64,000 nucleotides of DNA from Hydractinia symbiolongicarpus (GCF_029227915.1 NC_079879.1:23018501-23082500); one strand, 5' to 3'; positions 11,670 to 24,920 are shown, numbered from the stretch's first letter. Notes: generated from the letters alone by a model not told the origin. Numbers and translations are program-made.

Positions 11670-12497
11670 AATCCAATACCAAATCTAACCCGTAAGCATT
11701 TGTATTTTCTTTCGGTTTAAAGAGGGCGAATAAAGAAACGTTGGGAATAATTATTACTCAAACTACTCCTGTCACAAAATGAGCGGTAAATATTAACGGG
11801 ATATCAATGTTAAAATTTCCAACACTTGACTTACCCAGATTTAGATTATTTTTTTTTTGGATTTTACTCGAAAATTGTGTTTGAAAAGACCAGACCTTAA
11901 ACAGAAGAGTTAAACTGTTTTGTATTCGTAACAGTGGTAAATATATATTACACGGTATCTTTCGAAAGAAGTGTACAATTTCACTTTCCGTTGTGGTTAC
12001 CGGATCCTTTCAGATACGTGATACACATCAGAATAAATAGTGTTATTTTTTTTAAGTTGCCTTTGTGTATTGTTCACGAACTAGCGACTCTTTTTTAAAA
12101 TGCTTGTTTTCATTGTTGTTATTGTTTCTTGTTAGCTCTTTGACTAAGGGTCACGAAAATAACCAGGTCCCACGGGTGAACCGTTATAACTCCTTAGAAG
12201 TAGGTTTTTATTGAATTATGCGAATGTTTCACATTACATGAGCTATGTAGGTCTCTTTCTCAGTTTTTAACCACAGTTGAAATTCAAGTTATGGAAAGCT
12301 ATCTATTTTGTCTGAAAATTGATTAATGGTCCATATGGTATATAACACCAGAAATGACCACTGATTCTATGAATTTTGTGTTAGAGTTAAGGCGGGAAAA
12401 TTATGTGGGTTAGAGTCAAAAATAATTTTCTGGCAAGCTTTATACCGCAGTGTTGGTTGCGAAATGTGGTATCAAATTACGACATGTGATTTCACAT

Positions 12498-12589
12498 CCT
12501 CGTCCCCAGGGTTTGTTGCTTATGTCAAAACCGCTAGCGCTTACTTGACAGGCCGCGATGTCAAAAAGGCAAAAAACCCTGGGGACGAG
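12498..12589. repeat. Fold-back repeat, CTCGTCCCCAGG family
   Basis: Outer arms CCTCGTCCCCAGGGTTT and AAACCCTGGGGACGAG are nearly perfect complements; the inner part includes TGTCAAAACCGC and GCGATGTCAAAAAGGC. A related copy is at 32195-32269. Its end sequence is similar in style to the CGATCCCAG family, so the two may be related. Confidence 0.8.
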
Positions 12590-15016
12590 ACTCTTATACT
12601 GCAATATTTACTGACCCTCCCAGTAAATAACATTGAGATAAAACTGAAAAGTCTAATTTAAACGACGACGAATCTTTTAAGTAAGTTAGTATGTTTTTCT
12701 AAATTGAATTTTAAAACTTTAATTGGACGAGTCATGTCAGTTGCTGTCAGTGCCTTAAAGTTGTACATACAGAGTTTCTATATAGCAGCAAACAATTCCT
12801 CTTGATTTTTCCATCTTTATAATAATGGCCTTTGTTTGCATTCTTGTGGGTCAAAAGGGGTACCCTGCCCTATGAGTAATTCCACTATTTCATATTAACA
12901 GGCAGTCAAAACTCACGAAACATTGAAAAACCGGGGGGTTTTGTTATGAAAAGTGTAATAATAATCCTGCTTATAGTAATAATCTCCATCCAAGCAGATT
13001 TTTTTATTTCATGTAAACAGGCGGAAAAGGTCACACAATAACAATGCTAAGAATATGAACGACGGACAAACCACCGTGAAATTTCTATGGGCTAACGGCT
13101 AGTGTTTTATATTATCTATAAGCATCCGTAAAATATATATTGAGGCAGACAAAGATTTCAACGTTCGTCTCTGCAAGTATTTATGTAGGTCATACCTGTA
13201 CTTACACGCAGGACTAAGGATGTTAGGGGTTAAATAAAATGTGTCAAATTCTGCTATTTGTTGCTGACGTAAGCGCATTAAATTTTTAGGCGCCTTGTGG
13301 ACCCCGACATGGTTTATTCCGACGAGCACAATTTAAATGCTGCTTACCTAACCTATGGATCTGAAAAGTAGTACTTCTGCAGCCCACAAGCTGCAAAGAA
13401 TTCATTAGCTGATGCTTTTTGCCAACTTAAAAAAAAACACAAAAAGTGTCATTGTCTGAATATCTTCGTTGTAGATATGACCAATATGAATTTGTGAATT
13501 TTGTTCACAGCTCTCACCATAAGAACCTGCCCTAAACAATTCTTAATAATCATTTTTTACATTTCTATCAAATGTGTACCTGTCTTATGGCCCTACCAAG
13601 AGTTTCAATAGGCTCTTCGGTTTCCACACACACATATTGGATTTTTATATTTTATCTCTGATGATTTATATTCGCACTTTCTTCTATAAGAACAAAAAAT
13701 TTATCTTTTTTTCAAGTTCAAGTGTTCCTTGTTGACTTTCTTGGAAAGATCAAAATTATCTGCTTACTCGCTCAGTTAGGCCGCCTATCAAAATCAAACT
13801 TTAGTTTTAGTCTCGTTAATTTATCGTAATTATTGCTAATATTTATAATCCTATGTTTGCCCTCTTTTTTGACATCTACCCATTTTCTACTGTTCTTTTT
13901 TCTGCCGTTGCTTCGAAAATGCTTTGTTTTCTGATTCATGCTGTTATAAAATCTTATTTATAAAACTTAACACCGGTATCATAAAAATTCGATTATTTAT
14001 GATCAATAATATTATGATTGTTTTTACGTAAAAAAATTAAATACTGTTCAACAAGCACGGCCGATAATAACAGTCTCTATTTTGTTTGAGCAAATTCATC
14101 ACCAATGCTTCAAGGGGATGTTTCTTTAAATGCCAATCAACTTAATCGAGTCTTCCTATTTGTTCTTTTTGTCTGTTTTTACTTTGAACACTGTCATAAT
14201 GTGAACAATTGTGATGAGAGTTCAGTAAAAAAGAATACATTGAAAATATGAACCAATCAAACCACAAAACATGAGTGGTAATAAAAATGCAAGGCAGCCC
14301 TGATTATCTGGACATGTTCTCCACGTTACCCTGCATTCAATCTAACAGTTTAATAACAACTTCACACAAATAAGATAAGCATGGCTTACCTTAAACTATT
14401 AACTGGAAAACGAATTTTGGTATAGTTCGTTTTAATGGGAATTTTATAACAATACATCGTTGTATGAATTGCAACAAAAGAGATTATCGGCGTATTTTAA
14501 AGCCATAGCATAAAACTAATCGCGCTTTCTTTTTTTTGTGATTAATCTTATAAATTGCAGCTTGAGTAAACATGTTCCAGAAAAACTCTTCAATTAATTC
14601 CTATCTTTTTTAGCCTTTCTCAAAAAGTCAATTTAAATACATTCCCATATTATTTCTAGAGTTTCTTGCCAGCATAAGAATAAAACACGTTGATACAATA
14701 TATTCGGAAATGACTTTATAGGTACCAGCCCCTACGCCCGTGAAAAATTTTTATCGGTTTGATAGTCCTTAGATTTCCGTTCGTCGTACATATTTCCTGC
14801 ATCAATATTTCGTGCATTATGTGCGCCTGTTAATATGAAGTAATGAAAATGCTCAGACAAGGGGACTCGAATTAAAGCTACAGGGCAGCCATTTTGAACA
14901 AATAGAGAGAATATAGTATTATTTATACAGGGATAATCACGGGCGTGGGGCGTTTGAAAGGGCGTGAGATAACAGCTAAGCAATTTTGAATAAAAAATAA
15001 AAATATATATTATAAT

Positions 15017-17208
15017 TTAACATAATTTACATGATTTTTTACAGTTATCTTGCATAAATCCTTTATATTCCTTATGTTTACAAAATCCATTTCGTGCCCA
15101 GTATCCGCAGTTACCACTTTTGTCTTTGTCATTACATGGTTTTGGTGGTTTGTTGCAGAGGTTGCACGATTGTTTACAATTTTGTACCACCCAACGGTTG
15201 CTGCAGTAGCTGGTCAAATCCCCGCAAAATGGGAACATGTTTTTACACACTGAAATGGAAAATAAAACAACGTCAAGTAAAGCTCAACTTGAATCTACTT
15301 GTATAAATTTATTGACAGCTTACTTTCGGGATTATAAAATGGCTTACCGGTAGGGGGTGGGTTGGTTACAACTGGACCACCACGGCATTTATAGTACTTG
15401 TTTAATTGATTGATGTCAATAGTTGTTAACCCTACTCTTTGACCGAGTCTCTCATTTGGATTGCTTTTTGAAACGATTGTTTTTCGCCCATTAATGCTGA
15501 ATGCGTAACTAAACGTAATTGTTATTTAACGTTCAAAGAATATGTCGCTATCTCGTAATTTGCAGTATCTCTCTCGTTGTTACCGTGCACAAAAAGCGAA
15601 ATACACTGTATTGCTTTAACGGATCACGCAAAGCGAGAGGAAAACATTTGCGATTCTGTAGATCGTACTTACTTTCCATAATGCATAATAGATTTTTTAT
15701 CATAAGGTTCACCAAGTGTTGAAGCCTGACCAGCTCTGTAGGGGTCGAAATTATACCACATGGCTAAAAAATGGCAAAAAAAACAACTTTAATGTTTTGC
15801 TTCTAAGACATTGCATGCAACTTAAACCTATTCTATTCTGACAGAGCTGGGTTTGAAGCATGTTCAAAAAATGCAATTATTAAATTTATAACAACAATCA
15901 CAAAAGTTTGGTTTGGATTCTAATCTAACTCACTTACATTTGCGAATATTGTTGTAATGGATTGTGATATATTGATTGCGATCTCTTCTGGATTGTTCGT
16001 GATAAAATCCTAAAGCGTGCATCATTTCATGGATTGTCACACCCTTGGTACCACAACCTCTTCCCAATGAAATTTGTTGTCTTCCCCGCCTTTGTCGACC
16101 AATCATTGAGTAGCATCTGAAATAGGAGCAGAATTATTATTAATTGGTTCAATGGCAAACTATCCACTTGTATTGTCTCAGTCTGGCTATGAAACTTGAC
16201 TCACCCTCCTCCGTGCATGAATTCGACATAGCCACCAGCTTGTCTAGCAAGTGCTGCAGTGTATGGTTTAAACCGAATACAGGTTTTTGCGTTAAATTCT
16301 TGGATAGCTTGCTGCACGGCTGATCCATAACCTATTTTGAGCATTTAAAAAGCTCAATCAATCAATCAGTCAATCAATAAATCAATACAGAAGTGGGTAA
16401 AGCTACCTAACCAATTTATAAGCGTTTTGTGTTCACTTTTTTTAACGTTCGATTTATGACATTCTAAAAATAAACTTACCAAATCCGCGTGCAAATTTGT
16501 ATGGTACCACCCCATTCGGCCACACCCCTCCAGCGATAGCATCAAATGTGCTCATGCCAGCTGCAGAGCGTACACGCATTTCGTTGATTGTTTTTTTCAG
16601 TTTTTTTGTCATTACAATGTCTCCTTCGAATAGATCCACTTCTATAACAAAACAAATTTTATTAACTGTGTAGTGCTTAATCATCTCTTTAAAAAAACGT
16701 CATGCTACGGATACACGAAATGCATTATATATAAGACGGGTAAACCAGTGGATTTTACCACCGGAGTCCAGCTAGTTATTAATAATATCGTAAAAACTAC
16801 ACACTTACTGTTCGCAGAGAATGCATCTTTGTTTCCATCTATAAAAATGAAAAACGAAGAAATATTAAGTTTCCTGGTTTTTTGGTGATTTTCTGTGACT
16901 TGAAAAGAATAAAAAATCATACGGTCAAAAATAAAGACACGTACATAACAATGGAGAATTTCTTTTGATGATATTATCCAAAACATTATCATCGTCATCT
17001 TTCACAGCGTCTGCAGGAGGCTCTGGTGGTTTGGTTGTCAGAGCTAGAAATGTATAAAGACAACAGATTGAGAGAAGCAAAATCAAATTGGTAAATTCTC
17101 TTAAATGTTACAGATTTTTTTCTGTGATTTGAAATGAAGGCAAGTTAAAAGCTACTTACCATATCCAAAAAAAACTACCATAAATGCAACACATATTCTT
17201 GAATCCAT
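15017..17208 (-). CDS. Astacin C: secreted astacin metalloprotease with two ShKT domains
   Basis: Nine exons: 17208-17160, 17043-16945, 16838-16809, 16641-16480, 16331-16205, 16116-15938, 15763-15673, 15508-15348, 15249-15017; 1131 nt, 376 aa, uninterrupted. Signal peptide MDSRICVAFMVVFFGY; acidic propeptide with LFEGD (zinc-capping aspartate); catalytic zinc motif [12 protein letters not shown] at 185-196; Met-turn SIMHYG; NPPPTG linker; two six-cysteine ShKT domains. Exon 6 has one codon more than its paralogues (QRRGRQQ against QRGRQQ). The first ShKT domain has diverged (VCKNMFPFCGDLTSYC) while the second is almost the same as in B and D. The gene lies head-to-head with astacin D across 1.87 kb, so the two may share regulatory DNA. 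Intron 3 holds a Helitron-like hairpin element. The exon 2 donor was chosen at GTACGT for phase. Confidence 0.93.
16690..16775 (+). mobile_element. Helitron-like hairpin element, copy 5 (in astacin C intron 3)
   Basis: The right end has the family hairpin in diverged form (CCAGTGGATTTTACCACCGG), then a short spacer and CTAG followed by T at 16776. The inner part shares CACGAAATGCATTATATATAAGACGGG with the other copies in scattered form. The left border is not clear and is approximate. Confidence 0.5.
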
Positions 17209-17279
17209 TTTCTTTGAATAGTTAATAAATGTCTTACTTCAAGATTTGCTTGTATGAAGTATGTGTACTGAATTCGTGG

Positions 17280-17286
17280 TTTTATA
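17280..17286 (-). promoter_or_regulatory. Putative TATA box of astacin C
   Basis: TATAAAA on the minus strand about 72 bases upstream of the ATG, a normal distance for a short 5' leader. Confidence 0.45.
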
Positions 17287-19011
17287 CCCTGCCAAGTGTG
17301 AGTGAGTCATTTGTTCTAAACAATCTCGCATTGTCGAGGATAAAATATTCTGCTGTTTCGTTAAGTTTCTCTTCATAAACAATACCCTAAATTTTGACGT
17401 CAAGCCTTACCGCTTTTTCAGTATTTTTCTTTTCACTTTAAGTTGTTAGCAGATATCGGAAAGAAAATAAACTAAGATTTGTTTACGTTGCGTCACAAGT
17501 TGGACATCCACATCACGTAAAATAATTCTGACGAAGTGACATGTCTTGTTAAAACGAGAAGACAAAAAGTAATTTACTTGTGGACTCACAAAAGTGTTTC
17601 TTATGTCAACATGTTAAATATCAATATACTTCTTTCAATAGACAATGTTTAGTCCAGCAATCAAACCTACTTCTTATTATAAAAACAAAAAAAAAATTGC
17701 CCATTATGCTTGGCCGACGAATAAAAATTGTTCCCTTTAAAAACGCTCTGCGACCCCTAAAACAGCTTTTTTTACTATGATGTATACTTAAAATATTGTC
17801 CTACTTACGCCTGGGGTGCTCTGAAGACAGTTTTGAAAATAACTGTTTCTTTAAGTAGATCTAAATCGCTAACACTGGAGCTAAAAATAGCTAGATGGTA
17901 AGAGATGGTAAATTAAGCCAAATCAATAAAAGAATAAAAAAAAAATAAATGATTAAACAAAATCTTTGACACGCAAAATCAGAAATGTCATTATGCATTA
18001 TCCTTAGTTTTATGAAAAAGTAATAAAAGAGTGCCTTTTTGGGGACAAAAATTTAGCACGAGTTATAAAGTGTTTTACATTGCTATGTATTAGAGATCAT
18101 TGATCATATAGTCAGGAGGCTGTTAACATGATTCCTCATATGCAAGACATTCAGAATGACTTCGATTCAAGTCCAATTTCCCTTATTTTTAACATTATGA
18201 TCTGTGGCTGTGTTTTGACACTTTAAAAAGCCTTAATTGTTTTGAAAAAAGTGAAGCGAGGGGGTGGTTAATTAATACTTACACCTTAACAATTAACACA
18301 CGTAAAAATAGCAAAAAAGTGTTCTGGTAATAAAGGGACGGATTTAAAAATCAATCGATCAGGTTATCAGGAAATTTGATTAGGTAATTTTAATTTTTGT
18401 TTTTTATTATTGAAATAATTATGGCATAGTCGCCAGGCATAACTTTATAAAAAATTTTAATTTGATCCTTTGGATCTTTCTTCAATGAACAAAGACTTTA
18501 ATCTTGTCAGACTGTATCAATTATCAAATAAAATGCCAAGGAGACTGTCTGGAAACAAACCAATGATAGTATAATAGAATGAATTAGTGTATTGCAAGTA
18601 TAATTCAACAAAATTCCTGTCGTTTTCTTCCGGATTTTTTTCTCTCTTTTCTGAAAACCTCTGCAAAATAATTTACCTTCAATCAATAGGCGTTTTCTTA
18701 ATTTTTGTTTAATCAGCAAAAGTTGTAATAACGTCAAATAGCTCAATCAAATTGAGCGCTCGGATTTAATAATTCTTAAAAAATGTGTTCACCTCCATTT
18801 TTTGATTAATCAGCAAAAGTTCAAGCAAGGTCACTGGACTTAACATTAGCTCAAAAATCCTGCATACATAAGCGCCTTTGTCTTGTAAGTTTCGAAGCCA
18901 CCCTATTACGTCTTAAAACTGTACCTTATTCAGTATCGTTAATAAACAATGAACAAAGGAAACGTGATGTTAATGTCTAAATAATGTGAAAAATAAACAG
19001 TTGAGACTAAG
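17287..19011. other. Divergent intergenic region of astacins C and D
   Basis: Head-to-head spacer of about 1.7 kb between the two TATA-like sites. No coding signal. A phrase TTAATCAGCAAAAGTT is repeated at about 18708-18726 and 18804-18822. Shared regulation of C and D is inference from the layout. Confidence 0.45.
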
Positions 19012-19022
19012 TATATATATAA
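19012..19022 (+). promoter_or_regulatory. Putative TATA box of astacin D
   Basis: TATATATATAA about 55-65 bases upstream of the ATG at 19077, in the same relative position as the TATA-like sites of A and C. Confidence 0.45.
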
Positions 19023-19076
19023 CAGTCCCAACTATTTTATAGAAGTATAAAGTAATATCGTCTAAAGAACGTGAAA

Positions 19077-21743
19077 ATGATAAAAATGCAATTAATATTA
19101 ACGCTAGCATGTTTCGTGAGTGGTAAGTTTTCAATCTCATTAATCGCTAATTTAACGATGCAGTTTTTTGGAGAGGAAAAGTAATGGTTATAAATTATAT
19201 CGCATTCTTTCAGGGAGGATACATATTATATTTTCTTCTGTGTTCATAATATGCTTTTAAATGTTTAGCGTTCGCAAAACAGCCTCCCGCACCTCAAATT
19301 CTTGATCCGGAGGAAGACTACAATGTTATGGATAAAATTATAAGTAACAATGATTTCCTTCAAAGTAAGAGATATTATTAAGTTCAATCGACTAGAATTT
19401 GTACTTTTTTCCAGGGTATCTAGTGTGTTTTTTATTAAAAACGATTTTGTTTAGAAACCAATAAAGGGAGCTCAAAGGGAAAAGGTAAGTGCGTTAATGT
19501 CTTTGAATATAAAACTACTCAAGATGCAAATTGCAGATAATTTGAAGATCATGAAAGTCATTAAATATATAACTATTATTTAGATCCAGAATTATACGAA
19601 GGCGACATTATCATGACGGATAAACTGCAAAAAACAATGGAAGAAATGCGAATTCGTTCTGAGGCTGGCATGAGCACATTTGATGCTATTGCTGGAGGAG
19701 TGTGGCCAAATGGCGTGGTACCATACAAATTTGGACGAGGCTTCAGTGAGTATCGCTTATATGTTATGCTCAAATCGTCTTTAAAATAACAGTGGAAATC
19801 CTAGTAAGCATGGAGAAAAAAATCCTGAAGATTATCATATATATGTCATTAATATTTACCCAGGTTACCAATCCGCTGTGAAGCAAGGTATTGATGAATA
19901 TAACAAGAAAACATGTATTCGGTTTAAACCATACACCGCGGCACTTGCCAGACAAGCTGGCGGTTATGTCGAATTCGTGCACGGAGGAGGGTGGGTAAAA
20001 GTACTATATCGTGTTTCTTCTCCTGTGAGATTAAACAAAAGTAGAAATTTAATAAGATGTTACTCACTTTGCAGGTGTTCCTCTTACATTGGTCGACAAC
20101 GGGGTAGGCAACAAATTTCATTGGGTAGAGGTTGTGGTTCTAAAGGCGTGGCTGTGCATGAAATGATGCACGCGTTAGGATTTTACCACGAACAATCTAG
20201 AAGGGACCGTGATGATTATATTACTATTAATTGGAACAACATCAACAAAGGTAAGGGATGGTTTACCTACAGTTTGAAAAGTATCTAAGTACTGCAAAAT
20301 TAAATTTAGCACTTGATGAATTAAAGTGATATTAGTGATATTGCTGATATGATTTTCTATTTTTTTCATGATAAAAGTTTAGTCGAGTCCACACAAAACG
20401 CAAATTTTGCTTTGAATCTAATTTTAAAAACCCAAATGTTAATAACACAATAGGTGTATCCAAGTTTAGTGGAAAATTAAATTCGCTGTTTTACAAAAAG
20501 GGTGAATTTTCTTTCTGTTAAAATTTCTGACATTAAAGTAGACATGAAGTGAGTATTTCTTTCGGTATATTATAGCTGTTTGGTACAACTTTCAAAAGTA
20601 CAGAGCTGGACAAGCCTCTACTCTTGGCGAGCCTTATGACAAAAGATCTGTAATGCATTATGGGAAGTAAGTAAAAACACGTTAACTATGCATTTAACTC
20701 TTGTTCAATTTACAAAGTCTTACAACAAATTACCTCAGAAAAGGAATTGCATTAATACAATCATCCTTCCAATCAATTACAAATGTCAATTGTTTTCCCT
20801 TCCATTGTACTGCGGACTGTTCTTTTTTGCGAAAACCATAATTATGATCAAAATTGAAAAAAATGTTACTTTGTAACAACCTTGTTCCTAGGATACTTCC
20901 CCTGTGATAAGCTACAGTCTGAGATAAAAGATGAACTTATACAACAACCATGTCAAGTACTTTCTCTTTCAACCCTTTTTTGACCTATTATTTAAGAGAC
21001 TAAGAATTGCCTGGACATCTGTTTTACATTCTAATTGATTTGCAATGTACTTGCTAACCATTTGCGACGTCAGCTGAGTACTTTAAATTCATAGGGTTTA
21101 AATATCGTACGAAACGTAAACACAATGTTAAATTTTCTGCTGTACCAACTCTCGATTAGCCTTAAGTCGAGATTCATCAGATACAGAGCTTAGTCGTTAA
21201 GCAGAGAAGTCGTGTTTGGTGGTTCACTACAACTTGTCTAAATTTTATATATTTCTTCTTCAGCTACGCATTCAGCTTAAATGGTCAAAAAACAATAGTT
21301 TCTAAAAGCAATCCTTCAGAACGATTAGGCCAAAGAGTTGGGTTGAGTGATATCGATGTTAAACAGTTAAAAAAGTATTACAAATGTGGAGGAGGACCCG
21401 TGGTCACGAGCCGCCCTCCTACTGGTGAGTTATTATAAGGTTGCTATATTGCAAAAGTGTTTTATGGAAATAAGTGTGACCTTAACCTATGACCTTTCCT
21501 TTTTCAGCTTGCAGCAATTTATATCCGTTCTGTAAAGTATTAACAAAATGGTGTACAAACCAATGGGTTAAAGGAAATTGCAAACAATCCTGCAACCTTT
21601 GCAACAAACCTCCACCACCACCATGCAATGATAAAAACAAAAGTGGAAACTGCGGATACTGGACACGAGCTGGATATTGTAAACATAAAGAATATAAAGG
21701 ATTTATGCAAGATAACTGTAAAAAATCATGTAAATTATGTTAA
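19077..21743 (+). CDS. Astacin D: secreted astacin metalloprotease with two ShKT domains
   Basis: Nine exons: 19077-19122, 19269-19364, 19455-19484, 19584-19745, 19864-19990, 20075-20250, 20576-20666, 21264-21424, 21508-21743; 1125 nt, 374 aa, all borders GT/AG and phases consistent. Signal peptide MIKMQLILTLACFVSG; acidic propeptide; LYEGD in place of the usual FxGD zymogen motif; zinc motif [12 protein letters not shown] at 182-193 followed by QSRRDRDDY; Met-turn SVMHYG with the methionine at 239; RPPTG linker; ShKT domains at about 298-328 and 336-374, each with six cysteines, separated by a PPPPP run. Family knowledge: astacins are secreted endopeptidases activated by removal of the propeptide and act in matrix turnover, development, digestion or venom; which applies here is not decidable. 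It is the only member of the cluster on the plus strand, so a duplication with inversion placed it here. Confidence 0.95.
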
Positions 21744-23044
21744 ACTAATATATTCCTAGAAATTGAATAAGATACAACCGACTTTTTTATTCCTAACTGG
21801 TAAAAATACATTTCATGCATCAATGGGCTAAAGAAAATTAACAATTAGATCCTCAGGTGATATGGCAGTTAGAAGTAGTCCAAAGGTTAGATGAAGTAAA
21901 AATCTTACATTGATTTTAACGTGTATAACTTGTTTCCGTGCTCTTCAAGAGAATCGTGTATACACCATAACACATTTTCTCTTGATTTTGATGAACCAAA
22001 TAAGTTATTTTTTATTGACGTTAAACCAAAACCATTGTCGATGGTAAAAATTTTCGTATTTTTTAAACTGCTTTCAATTTCTGCTAAGCAACCTGCAACC
22101 AACCAGATCGAAAATTAAAGAAATACATGTAGCTCCTAAAGCAGTGTTGCTAGAGTTCTGAATCTTTTATTATATAGATTACTTTCTGACTTTACTCCCG
22201 TGAATAATTCTTTATTAATTAAGTTTTATAACAATTAAGGGCTTACCCCAGTGTTGTCAATAAACTCATTTCTTTCGTTGGTTAGGACGTATTACTGGTG
22301 ACTACGTAGAAGTATTAAATCCAGGATAAAAGACTTCGCAAAATTAAGTACGAGTTAAATTGGCTGCAGGAACCTGCAAGTTTTCTGTACCTAAGGATTT
22401 GCATCTCTACACTAACTAGCTAATGCACTTTGTTTTCCAAGACTTTTGCGAGAGATAATTATTAAGTTTAAAATAGATGTCTAGCACTTCTAAGATATGG
22501 AACTTCAGGAATTATTTAAAAAAAAGTGAAAGTAGACTACTTTTTGTGTTACTAAACTTAGGTAATATACAACCATTTTCTTACTCAAGATTACTTTTAA
22601 AACTTAATGTAAACTTATTCCCAACAAATGAAAAAAAAATTGGTAGCTGCTTTACCTAGATCAGGTAACGACAGGCTTTTGCCTGTGAATCGCCTTATAA
22701 AGACGCACCACTGTAAACACCCTACGCGCATATGCGTCATGGTTTGCCTGTATTAAGCCCACATTCCTGTGTATTGTTGACGATTAACTTTTAAACGAGA
22801 ATTTGTTGCATAGAAGTGTCGAACGATTTTTCTATAGCGGGGTAACGACAGGTTGTATGTAGCCGGTGTTTTTATTTCAGTCAGGATTGCGAGTAAGTTA
22901 TTTTTTTAAGCTCCGCTGGTCTGCTCCACTATGACATGCCACATACCTGTACCAAATTCTTCAACCTGTTTGTGTAACATATCGTCCACCTGCACTTAAG
23001 TGATCAACCTGCGCTTAACTTTAGGTCACCCTTTTAGGATAGTA

Positions 23045-23158
23045 TCTATTCCGTCTGTCTCTTTGTGTGCAGAAAACAAAGTCGTACTACGATAACACGA
23101 AACACGATATATAAAAGGGCAGGTGAACCAGTGGATTTATCCACGGGCTACTGACTAG
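23045..23158 (+). mobile_element. Helitron-like hairpin element, copy 4
   Basis: Starts TCTATTCCGTCTGTCTC, contains CACGAAACACGATATATAAAAGGGC, and ends with the hairpin CCAGTGGATTTATCCACGGG, an 8-base spacer, CTAG and then T. The order of motifs matches the copies at 31468-31582 and, reversed, 30096-30241. Confidence 0.62.
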
Positions 23159-24095
23159 TCTATAACATAGTTTTCACGCGTCCAGTGTGGAATTTCGTAA
23201 CTCAAATATTATTTTCAAATAAATGACTTACGCCAATTGTTTTATTACGAAAGTCCAAAAATTATTCTCACTTTTCAGAGAAAACTTTATAATAGTTTAA
23301 TCAGGTGGTTTTATTTAATCACAATATTATCTAAAATTAAAAACGAACAGTTATCATTACTTTCAATTTACAATTTCATTTTATAATTCCAATTGTTCTA
23401 ATCTTCAATTTGCTTTTGCTTTTGGTTCTTTCTTTTTCGACCGCTTATAAATTCTCATAGAGGATACTTACAACGCAAAACTTTGCAGTGTGGTAAGAAC
23501 CAAAATTAATAAGTTAGAATTATTTTTTTTGCTGACGTCAGCGTTTTTACGTGGTGACATCAGTAATTTTTAAATTAGGGGAAATTATCCTTACCAATCT
23601 AATTCACGTCTGGTAAATATTCTAGTGATGTAAATAGTTTGTAACATATTTTCCAGTTTTTTCACAAAAAAAAAGAAGAAGGATAAGCTGTAACAAAATC
23701 CCAAACAATCCGATGAATGAAATATATCGGCAATCCGATATATATCGGATTAGAATTGTGAAAATAGCGGAAAGCAAGTTAAACAAGTGACAAAAGTTAG
23801 CCAAACTGTTTAAATTAACACTTTGTGAATTTTTATAAGAATATGATTATAAGATCCAAATTTATGCCATTTAACATTTTACAAAGGTTCACAAAAACTG
23901 GTATATGATAGTTGTAAAAATATTATTAGTTACAAATTTTCATGAACATTGTCTTTCAGATGACATTAAAATGTGATTTTTTCCGTGGCTACTTGCTATG
24001 CCACCCTTTATTAGCACCCACCCACCCAACCTCACCTCGAAATGGTTGAGTATATAAAAAAAGTTTGAAGAAACGCTAATTAGTTGGAGACACAC

Positions 24096-24616
24096 ACCTT
24101 ATGGGGAAAAAAAGTCAAGGGAAAATTTCGTCGGGTTAAAATTCAGGCTGGGAAAAATTAAGTCACTTTTGAAAAATAAGTCACTTTTCCCCGACTAATT
24201 TTTGATTTCCTGTAGATAACCTCACAATGAAATTAGAATCAATTTATTTTATTTATCTATGTATGTTTTTCATACAAAAACAACTACGAGAATAAGTACA
24301 AAAATCTAGTGCACAGCAATTACGTTCTTTTTTGCACTAATTGTGAAGTCAGCATCTGTGTCAAATGATCCTCTTCCTGATTTTGTTCAACTAATCCAGT
24401 GTAGTTCCAATCATATATGCTGTTGTTCATGAAGTCATTCATCATAAGTAAGGTTTTTCATCGTCGTAACAATGAGAAAAAAATTTAGGATAAAGAAAAA
24501 GTCGGGGTAAACACCCTTAGTCGGGTTTAAAAAAATCGGGTAAAAGTACTAGTCGGGGAAAAAAGTCTTGCAAAAAATTTTTGTCACTATTTCCCGATTT
24601 TTTTCCCCGATAAGGT
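24096..24616. mobile_element. MITE-like element with terminal inverted repeats
   Basis: Ends ACCTTATGGGGAAAAAAAGTC and, reverse complemented, ACCTTATCGGGGAAAAAAATC match over about 30 bp with small gaps. Sub-terminal copies of AGTCGGG..AAA recur several times inside (24130-24200 and 24490-24570). No coding capacity, so it is probably a non-autonomous DNA transposon. Confidence 0.65.
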
Positions 24617-24917
24617 ATTCTTATTGAAAAATATTGCAAATAAAAGAAGTTGTAGCAAAATAGTTTAAGAGCTTTTATTATTTACGTAATATCTCCATCA
24701 AACGTAATCAGGTCAAATAAATGGTTTCTTAGGTGACACATTATTAGATCTAGCGTAGCACATGATGTAATTTTGCGTTCTTATTTTTTACGAGAAATGT
24801 TAATTATCGTACATGAATCAATCTTTCGATTTACTGGTTTCAGTATTAGTGGCTATAAAAGCTTGAACATATCTAAATTCAAATATTAAAACCTATGTGC
24901 AAGACTTACCACTATGG

Positions 24918-24920
<3 letters not shown>

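Larger units (their letters stand above)
10494..15016. other. Intergenic region between astacins B and C
   Basis: About 4.5 kb. It contains two fold-back repeats (11168-11257, 12498-12589) and one open stretch that may be an exon (11439-11669). Elsewhere no gene, RNA or domain signature is visible. Confidence 0.5.
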
